Shown piece after piece: positions 36,016 to 43,415 of a stretch of DNA of 64,000 bases. The notes beneath the pieces are model-generated. The model was given only the letters and a program-made list of their open reading frames with translations. It made no database searches and had not been told where the DNA came from. Position 1 is the first letter of the stretch. Every line of letters starts with the position of its first letter. The position numbers were made by a program, and so were the translations under genes. This DNA is from Planctomycetaceae bacterium (GTDB lineage: Bacteria; Planctomycetota; Planctomycetia; Planctomycetales; Planctomycetaceae), in NCBI GenBank assembly GCA_021732845.1, contig JAKFUF010000147.1:33711-97710 (forward strand). Reading direction: 5' to 3'.

Positions 36016-36139
36016 GAACCACGAATTTTCACGAATCTTACGAATTTCACGAATCGTCAACCGGCATTGCATTGCGGGCGATGGAATCCTTCTCGTTGTG
36101 ATTCGTGACATTTGTCTCTTTCGTGAAGATTCGTGGTTC
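36016..36139. mobile_element. inverted-repeat element, ACCACGAATCTTCACGAA type
   Basis: Left arm 36016-36035 (GAACCACGAATTTTCACGAA) and right arm 36120-36139 (TTCGTGAAGATTCGTGGTTC) are reverse complements with one mismatch. The 84-base centre has more short TTACGAATTTCACGAATC units and no gene. MITE-like. Confidence 0.55.
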
Positions 36140-36238
36140 CCCTAAATCATTGTCTAAGGTCGGCCTTCGGATGGCACCTTGAAGCGCTCGTCTGTTGTTT
36201 GCCCAGCCCTTTGAGCCGGGCCGCGCACACAGAAACAA

Positions 36239-36274
36239 TTCTCAACCCAGCAGCACCGTGGTAGCATTTACTCC
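36239..36274. repeat. 36-base repeat upstream of attC-like site, copy 2
   Basis: Matches 28745-28780 with the same variable seven-base interior: TTCTCAACCC, AGCAGCA, CCGTGGTAGCATTTACTCC. Confidence 0.6.
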
Positions 36275-36310
36275 GTGCCGTGTCGTCCGCTCTCCCGCGC
36301 GGTAATCGCG

Positions 36311-36330
36311 AGTTAACCTAGACGTTAGGC
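36311..36330 (+). mobile_element. half attC-like site
   Basis: AGTTAACCTAGACGTTAGGC ends in GTTAGGC (36324-36330, GTTRRRY) and has a good inner box GTTAACC, as right halves of attC sites do. A matching GCCTAAC left end was not found within 180 bases upstream, so the site is partial or degraded. A gene begins 14 bases after it. Confidence 0.5.
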
Positions 36331-36343
36331 GTTTCAAGTGGGC

Positions 36344-36793
36344 ATGTTTATGAATAACACTCATGTGCCTCGTGCCCGTTCAATCTTGATCGTCTATATC
36401 ATCTTCTCCGCCACGGTATTGGCGTTCGATCATTGGTCTCGTTTGCAGAAAGACCTTCATGCGTGGCTGGTTCCAATGACCGGATGGAGTGGATTGTCGG
36501 TGTACATGTGGACGCTGATGTTCGCATGGATCGCACTGCTCAAGACCGACCGCAAAAACTTGATGACACTTGTGCTGATGCTTGCCGGGACGACGCTCTT
36601 GGAGCTAATAGACACCATGCATGAAGCGATCGAGGCGTGGTCAGGAAGTCCGGATTTTGGAAATCCGTATTTGATGTATCATCCGATTCGCCCCCTGATC
36701 ACCGTCGTGCCCGCAAGTATGTGGACGATCACGTTTTGGCTTGTCTGTCGCAAGTTCTCTGCGGCTGACGAACCATTTGCAATCGATGATTGA
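36344..36793 (+). CDS. small membrane protein, cassette-like
   Basis: 149 residues from ATG 36344 (ATG 36350 also possible). It has four likely membrane segments (IVYIIFSATVLAFDHW, YMWTLMFAWIALL, LMTLVLMLAGTTLLELI, LITVVPASMWTITFWLVC) and no recognised domain. It begins only 14 bases after an attC-type GTTAGGC end, as integron cassette genes do, and its codon choice is less GC-rich than flanking genes. No attC was found after its stop at 36793, 70 bases before the convergent DUF1501 gene. Confidence 0.65.
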   Translation: MFMNNTHVPRARSILIVYIIFSATVLAFDHWSRLQKDLHAWLVPMTGWSGLSVYMWTLMFAWIALLKTDRKNLMTLVLMLAGTTLLELIDTMHEAIEAWSGSPDFGNPYLMYHPIRPLITVVPASMWTITFWLVCRKFSAADEPFAIDD

Positions 36794-36863
36794 ATTGCCG
36801 CACAATTCATACGACTCGAAAAACGCTCGACGACGTTTCGGTACTCCCTGCTGATCGGCTGGA

Positions 36864-38324
36864 TCAACTGAACAATTCCCGGAGCGGCTTTCCGTTGTCC
36901 ACCAGTGAAACCGGCCGCCCTTGGGGATCGGGGATGCGCAGGTCGGGCGAAATTCCCAGGGAACTGTAGATGGTGGCCGCCAGGTCGGCGGGCGAAACTG
37001 GGTGGGTCACGGGGTGTGCCGCGTCTTTGTCGGACTGGCCGTGGGTGATGCCGCCCCGCACTCCGGCACCGGCGAACAGGCACGGATAGCAGTACGACCA
37101 GTGGTCGCGTCCGTCCTGCGATCCACGATTCAGGAACTGCGGTGTCCGCCCCATTTCTCCGGCGACAAACACGAGCGTGTCATCCAAGAGCCCGCGGTCG
37201 CGCAGGTCATCCAGCAGTGCCGAGAGTCCGCGATCCAAGCCCGGCAGCAGGTGATCTTTCATCACCCGCTCCAGGCACGAGTGCATGTCCCAGCTTCCGC
37301 ACACATCGCCCCGCACCGCAAGATCCCACGCCACCGTCACGAACCGCGAGCCGGCTTCGACCATTCTGCGGCCCATCAGCAGAGACTGGCCGAACAGGTT
37401 GCGGCCATATCGGTCCCGCAGTTCTGGCTTCTCCCGGCGGATGTCAAACGCGGCGGCAATCTGTGGCGACGACAGGAGGGACACGGCCTGCGCGGTCAGC
37501 GAGTCATAGTTGCGCAGCGACGCATGCTGATCGAGCCGACGCCGCTCAGCGCCCAGTTGCGTCAGCAGCGATTGACGCCGGTCCAGCCGGTCAAGCGTCA
37601 CCTCTGGCAGCGGTTCCAGGCCATTCAGCCGAAAGTCGAGTTCGTCGTCGGTGCAGTCGCGGAAGTAGGGATTGTCGTTGCCGTCGCGTTTCTGGATCCG
37701 CGTGGCCATCGGGTTGTAGGCTTTCCCCAGCCACCCGGCGTACATGCCATTGATGTCGTATCCCGCGAAATGCCCCAGCAGCCGCGGCAGATAGGTGTAG
37801 GCCGGAAACGGTTGGGCGGCACTTGAGGAGCGTGACTGGGCATCCAGGTACGAGATCACCGAACCGAAGGCCGGCCAGTCCTTGTCCGTGGCATCGACCT
37901 GAGCCGCGCCGCGGTCGGCGGGGGGCAGGGGATGCCCGGTCTGAATGAAGTGGGTGCCGTTGTGATCGTTCTGCGGATGATTGACCGTGCGCACCACGCA
38001 ATACTGGTCCGACCGCTCTGCCAGCAGTGGCAGGTGTTCGCAGATCCGCAGCCCCGGTGTTCGCGAGTCGATTGGCTGAAACGGGCCGCGGATGGTGCTG
38101 GCCGCGTCGGGCTTCATGTCGAAGGTTTCGAGCTGCGAGGGGCCGCCGTACAGGAAAACGAAGATGACAGACTTCGCCTTGACGGCCACGGGTTGAGCCA
38201 CGCTTTCGGCGGCGAGCAGACGTGGCAAAGTCATCCCCAGCATGCCGGCCCCGCCCGCCTGCAACACTGCCCTCCGCGTCACTCCGTCGCAGGTCCGCCG
38301 GACGTTGCCCAAAACAGTCAGCAT
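36864..38324 (-). CDS. DUF1501 exported protein
   Basis: 486 residues. Tat-like leader TRRAVLQAGGAGMLG near residue 17, followed by VIFVFLYGGPSQLETFDMKP, DWPAFGSVISYLD, LMGRRMVEAGSRFVTVAWD, VAGEMGRTPQFLN, GRDHWSYCYPCLFAGAGVRGG and the C-terminal SPADLAATIYSSLGI. ATG 38324 has GGGGGGAA 3 bases upstream; the frame runs further to 38369. No DUF1549/1553 gene adjoins. Confidence 0.92.
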   Translation of the reverse strand: MLTVLGNVRRTCDGVTRRAVLQAGGAGMLGMTLPRLLAAESVAQPVAVKAKSVIFVFLYGGPSQLETFDMKPDAASTIRGPFQPIDSRTPGLRICEHLPLLAERSDQYCVVRTVNHPQNDHNGTHFIQTGHPLPPADRGAAQVDATDKDWPAFGSVISYLDAQSRSSSAAQPFPAYTYLPRLLGHFAGYDINGMYAGWLGKAYNPMATRIQKRDGNDNPYFRDCTDDELDFRLNGLEPLPEVTLDRLDRRQSLLTQLGAERRRLDQHASLRNYDSLTAQAVSLLSSPQIAAAFDIRREKPELRDRYGRNLFGQSLLMGRRMVEAGSRFVTVAWDLAVRGDVCGSWDMHSCLERVMKDHLLPGLDRGLSALLDDLRDRGLLDDTLVFVAGEMGRTPQFLNRGSQDGRDHWSYCYPCLFAGAGVRGGITHGQSDKDAAHPVTHPVSPADLAATIYSSLGISPDLRIPDPQGRPVSLVDNGKPLRELFS

Positions 38325-38425
38325 GGTTCCCCCCTCGATCGGATTGTGACCCAACCGCCGCGCGACCATCCTCCCCGATCAATGAGTACGGATCAATGCT
38401 CGTTGATGAAAAAATGCTTGAGTGG

Positions 38426-38443
38426 GTTGGGCCTCAGCCCAAC
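38426..38443. repeat. short hairpin, GGCTTCAGCC family
   Basis: GTTGGGC-CTCA-GCCCAAC, a perfect 7-base stem in the spacer between divergent ends; same core as 34055-34074. Confidence 0.6.
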
Positions 38444-38495
38444 GGCCCGGGGCACTCTCAGAAACGCCGTGGATTCCCGACATTGACCGCAGAAA

Positions 38496-40418
38496 TTACG
38501 CGGCCACAGTCGGCTTGTCCCCGTCGAATAGTTCACACAGCAGTTCTTCCGGAGGCGGGTTGGTCAGCAGGCTGATGCCCACGCCAGCGATGAGTGAGAC
38601 CAGAAGTCCCCACACGATCGGTTCCAGTCCGAACAGGTAGTACGGCGTGAAATCGGTGGCCACGCCAATTTTTTGATCGCCATAGATTCGCAGCGTGCCC
38701 ACCACATACATGCAGAGCAAAGTTCCCGCGCCCGCCAGCATCGCGGAAATCATGCCGGCGACGGTCGCCCGCCGCCAGTAACACAGCATCAGGGCCGGCA
38801 CGCAGAACGTCGCAGCGGCACCGGTGCCGCTGAACACCACGATCGCCTGCAGGTAAGCCACCGGTTCGATGTTCAACGCGATCGCCAGTGCGCCGACAAA
38901 GATCATGGCGGCGTACGACATCGTCCGCAACTGGTTTTGGGACGCACGCGGATTCACAAACCGCTGATACACATCGCGCACCAAACCCGACGAGATGACC
39001 ACGAGATACGAGCTGACCGTGGCCATGACCGCGCCGAACGGCGCGGCCAGAATGAGTCCGGCGACAATCGAGCCACCGGGGAAGTTTGTCACGGCCAGTG
39101 TGACCTGAGGGATGATCTCATCGCTGACGGCGAGATCCTTGATCATTGCCCGGCCGCAGATGCAGATAATGATCAGCGGGATGTAGATGCAGGCGTTATA
39201 GAAGCTGAGCAGGTAGATCGAACGGCGGATGACCGCGGTGCTCTCGCTGGCCATGATGCGGACCATGCCGGCGGGAGAACCGACGCCGGAGAACACCCAG
39301 ATGAAGAACACGGAACATGCCAGCCCAATCGGCATGAACTCGCGTCCGGAGCCTGAAGAGTCATAACCTGGCCCAAACACGTACGAGCCGTTGACCGGGT
39401 CGGTGTTTTGGATTGCCTGCAGGGTCGCCTGCTCCATGCCGCCGACATGCCACAGCGCCAGAAACAACAGCAGCAGCACCCCCACCCACATCATGATGCT
39501 TTGGAACAGGTCGGTCCAGACGGCGGCCAGGAACCCACCCATGAGCGTGTAGCCCACCACGGTGACGGTGAAGATCACCAGGCCGACGAAGTACAGCAGA
39601 TCGAGTTGCTTCGCCGCGACCTTGACCACTTTGCGAATCCGCGAGACTTCCTTGGGAGGCAGACTCTTGGTTTCGGGGTTGGCGCTCAAGCCCGTTGCCA
39701 AGGCACTATACAGCTCGTTTTCGGAGCGAAACCCCTGCCCCTCCAGAGAACGGACGGCCCCCAAAATCGGGGGAGCCAGCACCGGGCTTTCCACATCCCT
39801 GCCGTCGACCTTTTGGACACGCTTCTCCTTTTCGAGGGCATCAATCCGTTCTTTGCTAAGCTTGAAGGCTGGCTCATCTTCGGACAGGGCCAGGGAGCCG
39901 GACCCCGGCCAAGCGTTCTTCATGACGAGGGCCCCCGCCTTGAACTGAGCCACCATCATTGCCGTCATGTAGAACAGAATCAGCAGGGAGGCGAACAGTC
40001 CCAGCGTGGGGCTGGCAAACCGCGCCCGGAATATGTCCGGTACGGTGATCGCGCCGGTCCGCCGCGAGAGCTGCGCGAGCCGCTTGCCCAGAATTCCAAA
40101 GCCGGTGATCGGCACCACCATGTACCCGGCAATCCACAGCGCCACCGCCCACCCGTGGGCGTAGACCAGCGAGGGGAAGCCCATAAATGTCCCGCCGCTC
40201 TGCACCGTGGCGGTGAGTGCCAGTGCCCAGGCTCCCAAGCCACGATTGCCCAGGAAGAACCCTTTGAGGAAGGACGTGCCCTGCGTGGCTCGATTCGCCA
40301 GCAGGCCAATCCACATCGACCCCAGAATGAACAAAACCAGCATCACCAGCGTGCCGATGCCCGCCCGGTTGGTTTGAGCGATTAGAGGCGTCACAGACAG
40401 AATTGAAAGTGCGCTCAC
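38496..40418 (-). CDS. sodium:solute symporter with large insert
   Basis: 640 residues of the SSS family, closest in layout to PanF-like pantothenate/sodium symporters, with 12-13 membrane segments. The sodium-solute core is seen in FLGNRGLGAWALALTATVQS and GFGILGKRLAQLSRRTGAITV, and VVIFSGTGAAATF near the C-terminal half. Residues about 165-270 form a long hydrophilic insertion (rich in E/K, LSKERIDALEKEKRVQKV) not usual in the family. The GTG start overlaps the DUF997 stop by GTGA, as for panF/yhdT. Substrate unproven. Confidence 0.88.
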   Translation of the reverse strand: MSALSILSVTPLIAQTNRAGIGTLVMLVLFILGSMWIGLLANRATQGTSFLKGFFLGNRGLGAWALALTATVQSGGTFMGFPSLVYAHGWAVALWIAGYMVVPITGFGILGKRLAQLSRRTGAITVPDIFRARFASPTLGLFASLLILFYMTAMMVAQFKAGALVMKNAWPGSGSLALSEDEPAFKLSKERIDALEKEKRVQKVDGRDVESPVLAPPILGAVRSLEGQGFRSENELYSALATGLSANPETKSLPPKEVSRIRKVVKVAAKQLDLLYFVGLVIFTVTVVGYTLMGGFLAAVWTDLFQSIMMWVGVLLLLFLALWHVGGMEQATLQAIQNTDPVNGSYVFGPGYDSSGSGREFMPIGLACSVFFIWVFSGVGSPAGMVRIMASESTAVIRRSIYLLSFYNACIYIPLIIICICGRAMIKDLAVSDEIIPQVTLAVTNFPGGSIVAGLILAAPFGAVMATVSSYLVVISSGLVRDVYQRFVNPRASQNQLRTMSYAAMIFVGALAIALNIEPVAYLQAIVVFSGTGAAATFCVPALMLCYWRRATVAGMISAMLAGAGTLLCMYVVGTLRIYGDQKIGVATDFTPYYLFGLEPIVWGLLVSLIAGVGISLLTNPPPEELLCELFDGDKPTVAA

Positions 40419-40711
40419 AGTCCACCCTCCTCGCTGGGGAGTTCTTCACCCAGATCGCCGTCGCGCATGAACAGCGCGCCGAAAACCAGCGAGAATGCGA
40501 TGCAGACAGACCACGGCACGACGATACCCCAGAAGATCCAGTCCGGGAATCCCAGCACGAATGTCAGCGACTCGACTTTCCGGCCATAGCCATTGAGGCC
40601 GCAGTAGATTCCGGTGTAGGTCACGGCGACTAAAAAGATCCCGAATGTCACGAACATTTCGCGACGCGCGCTCCGCAGGACCGGATCGCCAGAATTGACC
40701 GCTGCAGGCAT
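40415..40711 (-). CDS. DUF997 (YhdT-like) membrane protein
   Basis: 98 residues, two membrane segments (MFVTFGIFLVAVTYTGIYC at about 19-38 and IFWGIVVPWSVCIAFSLVFG). This small protein is regularly found just before PanF-type symporters and is thought to help it; here its stop overlaps the symporter start by four bases. ATG 40711 has GAGGGG 8 bases upstream; the frame continues to 40777 with no ribosome site. Confidence 0.85.
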   Translation of the reverse strand: MPAAVNSGDPVLRSARREMFVTFGIFLVAVTYTGIYCGLNGYGRKVESLTFVLGFPDWIFWGIVVPWSVCIAFSLVFGALFMRDGDLGEELPSEEGGL

Positions 40712-41001
40712 TCGAAACACCCCTCGCAATTGGTTCGTGACGGCCACTCCCGCCTTGATGGAAAGTGGTCCAGACAAACGACATCAGCGCACGAACACCC
40801 TCAAAGGGTGGCTGCAGGCAGATTGTCGTTGTGGGGATCGGAAACTCCATCCTAACGGGCCAGATTCCGAAAAGGTATGCACACTCGTCGATCCGAACCG
40901 AGACGGACGGAATTCTCCTCCAGTGATCGTCATAACCGGGGGAATGGATTTTCGAGTTTCGATTGCTGTTGGCGAGATGACAATCGGCTGGCCAACGAAA
41001 A

Positions 41002-41029
41002 GACCCCCTCATGCACGCTTGAGGGGGTC
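41002..41029 (-). terminator. rho-independent terminator of YTV gene
   Basis: Minus-strand hairpin GACCCCCTCA / TGAGGGGGTC, a perfect 10-base stem with an 8-base loop, followed at once by four U residues (the AAAA at 40998-41001). It lies 41 bases past the stop of the minus-strand YTV-repeat gene at 41070. Strong. Confidence 0.85.
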
Positions 41030-41069
41030 GAAGATCTACACTGGGCTCAGCAACACTTCAGACTGCACA

Positions 41070-42506
41070 TTAGTTGGCAGGTGCTGGAGCAGGTGCGGCA
41101 GCGGCTGGTGCCGCAGGAGCCGGTGCTTCGGCGGCAGGAGCGGGGGCAGCCGCAGGAGCGGCGGCCGGCGCGGGAGCGGCGGGAACTGGGTCAGCCGCGG
41201 GGACCGGTGCGGGAGAAGCCGGCAGTTCTTCGGCTGGCTTCTGGGCTTCGACCGGAACGTTGGCGGGAGTGCCAGGAACGGCGCAGCCACCGCAGGCCGG
41301 AGCCTGGCCACAAGCTGGAGCACAGGGCTCCTGAACCCACTGGCAAACTTCATAGGCTTCCTGACGAGGAACGCACTTGGCGACCCGCGTGCACCACGTC
41401 ACAGGCACCTGCTTGGCAACGCAGCGGGCAACCCGCTGGTTGTAGGTGTAGGGGACCTGCTTCGCTTCACAGTAGGCGACCCGCTGAACCTTCGTCTCGC
41501 AGACCATTTTGCAGGTGCAGACGGGGATCACACGAACCTTCTCTTCGCAGACGATTTTGCAGGTGGTGACGGGCACCTTCTGGGTGCAGACTTCGTCGAC
41601 CCATTTGCAGGTGCGAACCGGGCAGTTCTCGACCACTTCTTCGCAAACCATCCGGCAGGTCTTGACCGGGACCTGGGTGGTCACGCATTCAGGCACGCAA
41701 CGCGTGACCTGAACCGGGCAGTTCTGGCGAACAACTTCGCAGACGTAAGTGGTGCAGGGGATCTGGCGGGTGACGATGTTCGGGCACCACTCACGATGGC
41801 AGGTAGTGTGGCCAGGGCACTGAACACAGCATGTCTGGCAGTTGCCGCAGGCGTCAACCACCTGGCGCTGGACCACTGGACCAGGATGGTAAACCTGACG
41901 AACATTCCACTGTCCCTGGTCTTCGGTGACTGTGCGGTAGGTGGTGACAGGCTTGCGAACGGTGTAGCTGCGTTCCTGATTGATCGTCTCGACAACCTGC
42001 CGGTAGACGGTGTGCTGGCGGGTCACCGTGGTGGTTTCCCAGACCGGCTTCATCACCTGGCGGCGAACCTGCTGGTTCACGGTTTCCCAAACCGGCTTGC
42101 GGACCGTGTACTGCCGGTCGTGCACGACGGTTTCGTACACGGGACGGCTGACGGTGTACCGCTCTTCGCGGTTGGTCGTCTCGTAAACCGGCCGTTGAAC
42201 GGTGTAGCTCTGGTCGCGGTACTTGGTTTCGGTGACTGTCCGGTAGGCCGTGACAGGCTGGTCTTCGTAGACCGTCTCGTATTGTGTCTGCATCGCTGAG
42301 TGTGTCTGGTTTTCCCAGACCGTGTCGTAAACCGTCCGGTACAGGGTCTGCCGCTGCAGGCGCGCTGTGGTATAACAGGACTGCTGTTCGCAGCAGTTGG
42401 TCGCGCAACTGTTATAGTTGCACGCACCGCAGTAACCCTGCGCGTTGGAGGGCGTGGCGGTCCCCAGAATCATGCCTGCGGCGATGATTCCATACACAAA
42501 TCTCAT
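41070..42506 (-). CDS. YTV-repeat, cysteine-rich surface protein
   Basis: 478 residues, exported (signal MRFVYGIIAAGMILGTATPSNA). Residues about 50-215 are tandem repeats of R-P-V-Y-E-T / Y-T-V-R-K-P-V-W-E-T, the YTV type known from planctomycete cell-envelope proteins. Residues about 225-425 are a second repeat series with regular C-x-x-x-C-E and K-x-x-C pairs (TCRMVCEEVVE, TCKIVCEEKVR), about 45 cysteines overall, probably disulfide cross-linked. The tail (about 430-478) is alanine/proline rich. AGGAG at 42514-42518 sets the start; a strong terminator follows at 41002-41029. Confidence 0.9.
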   Translation of the reverse strand: MRFVYGIIAAGMILGTATPSNAQGYCGACNYNSCATNCCEQQSCYTTARLQRQTLYRTVYDTVWENQTHSAMQTQYETVYEDQPVTAYRTVTETKYRDQSYTVQRPVYETTNREERYTVSRPVYETVVHDRQYTVRKPVWETVNQQVRRQVMKPVWETTTVTRQHTVYRQVVETINQERSYTVRKPVTTYRTVTEDQGQWNVRQVYHPGPVVQRQVVDACGNCQTCCVQCPGHTTCHREWCPNIVTRQIPCTTYVCEVVRQNCPVQVTRCVPECVTTQVPVKTCRMVCEEVVENCPVRTCKWVDEVCTQKVPVTTCKIVCEEKVRVIPVCTCKMVCETKVQRVAYCEAKQVPYTYNQRVARCVAKQVPVTWCTRVAKCVPRQEAYEVCQWVQEPCAPACGQAPACGGCAVPGTPANVPVEAQKPAEELPASPAPVPAADPVPAAPAPAAAPAAAPAPAAEAPAPAAPAAAAPAPAPAN

Positions 42507-42596
42507 GGTGAATCTCCTGATTTCCTGGAAATATTCTTTTCCGACCCACGTACGTTCATTCTGGGGGCAGGTTGCAGCATGCGCTACAATTGCAAC

Positions 42597-42616
42597 GGTT
42601 GTAAAGGCCTACAACC
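42597..42616. promoter_or_regulatory. inverted repeat upstream of YTV gene
   Basis: GGTTGTA-AAGGCC-TACAACC, perfect 7-base arms 90 bases ahead of the YTV-gene start. The surrounding 340 bases, between divergent genes, are AT-richer and hold no gene. Could be an operator; binding protein unknown. Confidence 0.35.
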
Positions 42617-42845
42617 AAGCGCTTGCCCCACTGGGATGCTGTAGCATAGTTCAGAATCTACCCTGTATGATTCCGAAGCACAAGAAGTCTGGGATGCGAT
42701 TTCCTAATTCGTAGAATGAATGGCTTGGATGATTTGTGACATTCGGGATGAATGGAATCAATATTCAACCCATTGACCGCAGTCAACTCATTTATCCCGA
42801 TTTGACAATTTCGATCCTTTAAAAATCACACCCTTTCTGCAGCAA

Positions 42846-43295
42846 ATGGAAGTCCACAGCCGTTCCAACTCCGCTGAAATTCCCCCATCGGGGCACTCGT
42901 TGGAGCAACGTCCGTTTGGTCTCCGCCGCGCCGACCAACGGTTCATTGCATTCGTGGTCGCCGTCTGTTTGGTGTTGCTGGCCATTTTCGTCTTGTCACC
43001 AGGTCCCGCCGGCTGGGTGGACATCGAACGCCTGCCACAGTCGCAGGCCCAATATCGACTGGACGTGAATGATGCGTCCTGGGTGGAGTGGGCTCAGCTC
43101 GAAGGAATCGGAGAAGCTCTCGCCCGTCGCATTGTGGAGTACCGTGAAGAACACGGCCCGTTTTCTTCAATTGACGATTTGACGCAGGTACGCGGGATCG
43201 GTCCCAAAACGCTGGATCGCGTCCGCCCGTGGGTGGAAATCGGTCATGCGGCCCGACCGGCTGGTCGATCCCCGCCCCTGCCGGACGCGGAATGA
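42846..43295 (+). CDS. ComEA-like helix-hairpin-helix membrane protein
   Basis: 149 residues with one membrane helix (FIAFVVAVCLVLLAIFVLS, about 33-51) and a C-terminal HhH DNA-binding domain: LDVNDASWVEWAQLEGIGEALARRIVEYR then DDLTQVRGIGPKTLDRV. The G-I-G hairpins are intact. This is the layout of ComEA, the membrane DNA receptor in natural competence, but other membrane HhH proteins exist and no comEC is close. ATG 42846 has a poor ribosome site. Confidence 0.85.
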   Translation: MEVHSRSNSAEIPPSGHSLEQRPFGLRRADQRFIAFVVAVCLVLLAIFVLSPGPAGWVDIERLPQSQAQYRLDVNDASWVEWAQLEGIGEALARRIVEYREEHGPFSSIDDLTQVRGIGPKTLDRVRPWVEIGHAARPAGRSPPLPDAE

Positions 43296-43415
43296 TCGAC
43301 TGAATCGGCACATTCTTAACGACGTGACAATTTCACAGACGGGATTGCATGCGGCAGGGAATGATTGAAAATGGCTTGCGCAGTGACCGAATTCATTGGG
43401 TAGACGGGAGCGATC

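Noticed and set aside
41074..41334. Plus-strand Ala/Gly frame opposite the YTV gene tail
   Set aside because: Shadow of the low-complexity Ala/Pro tail.
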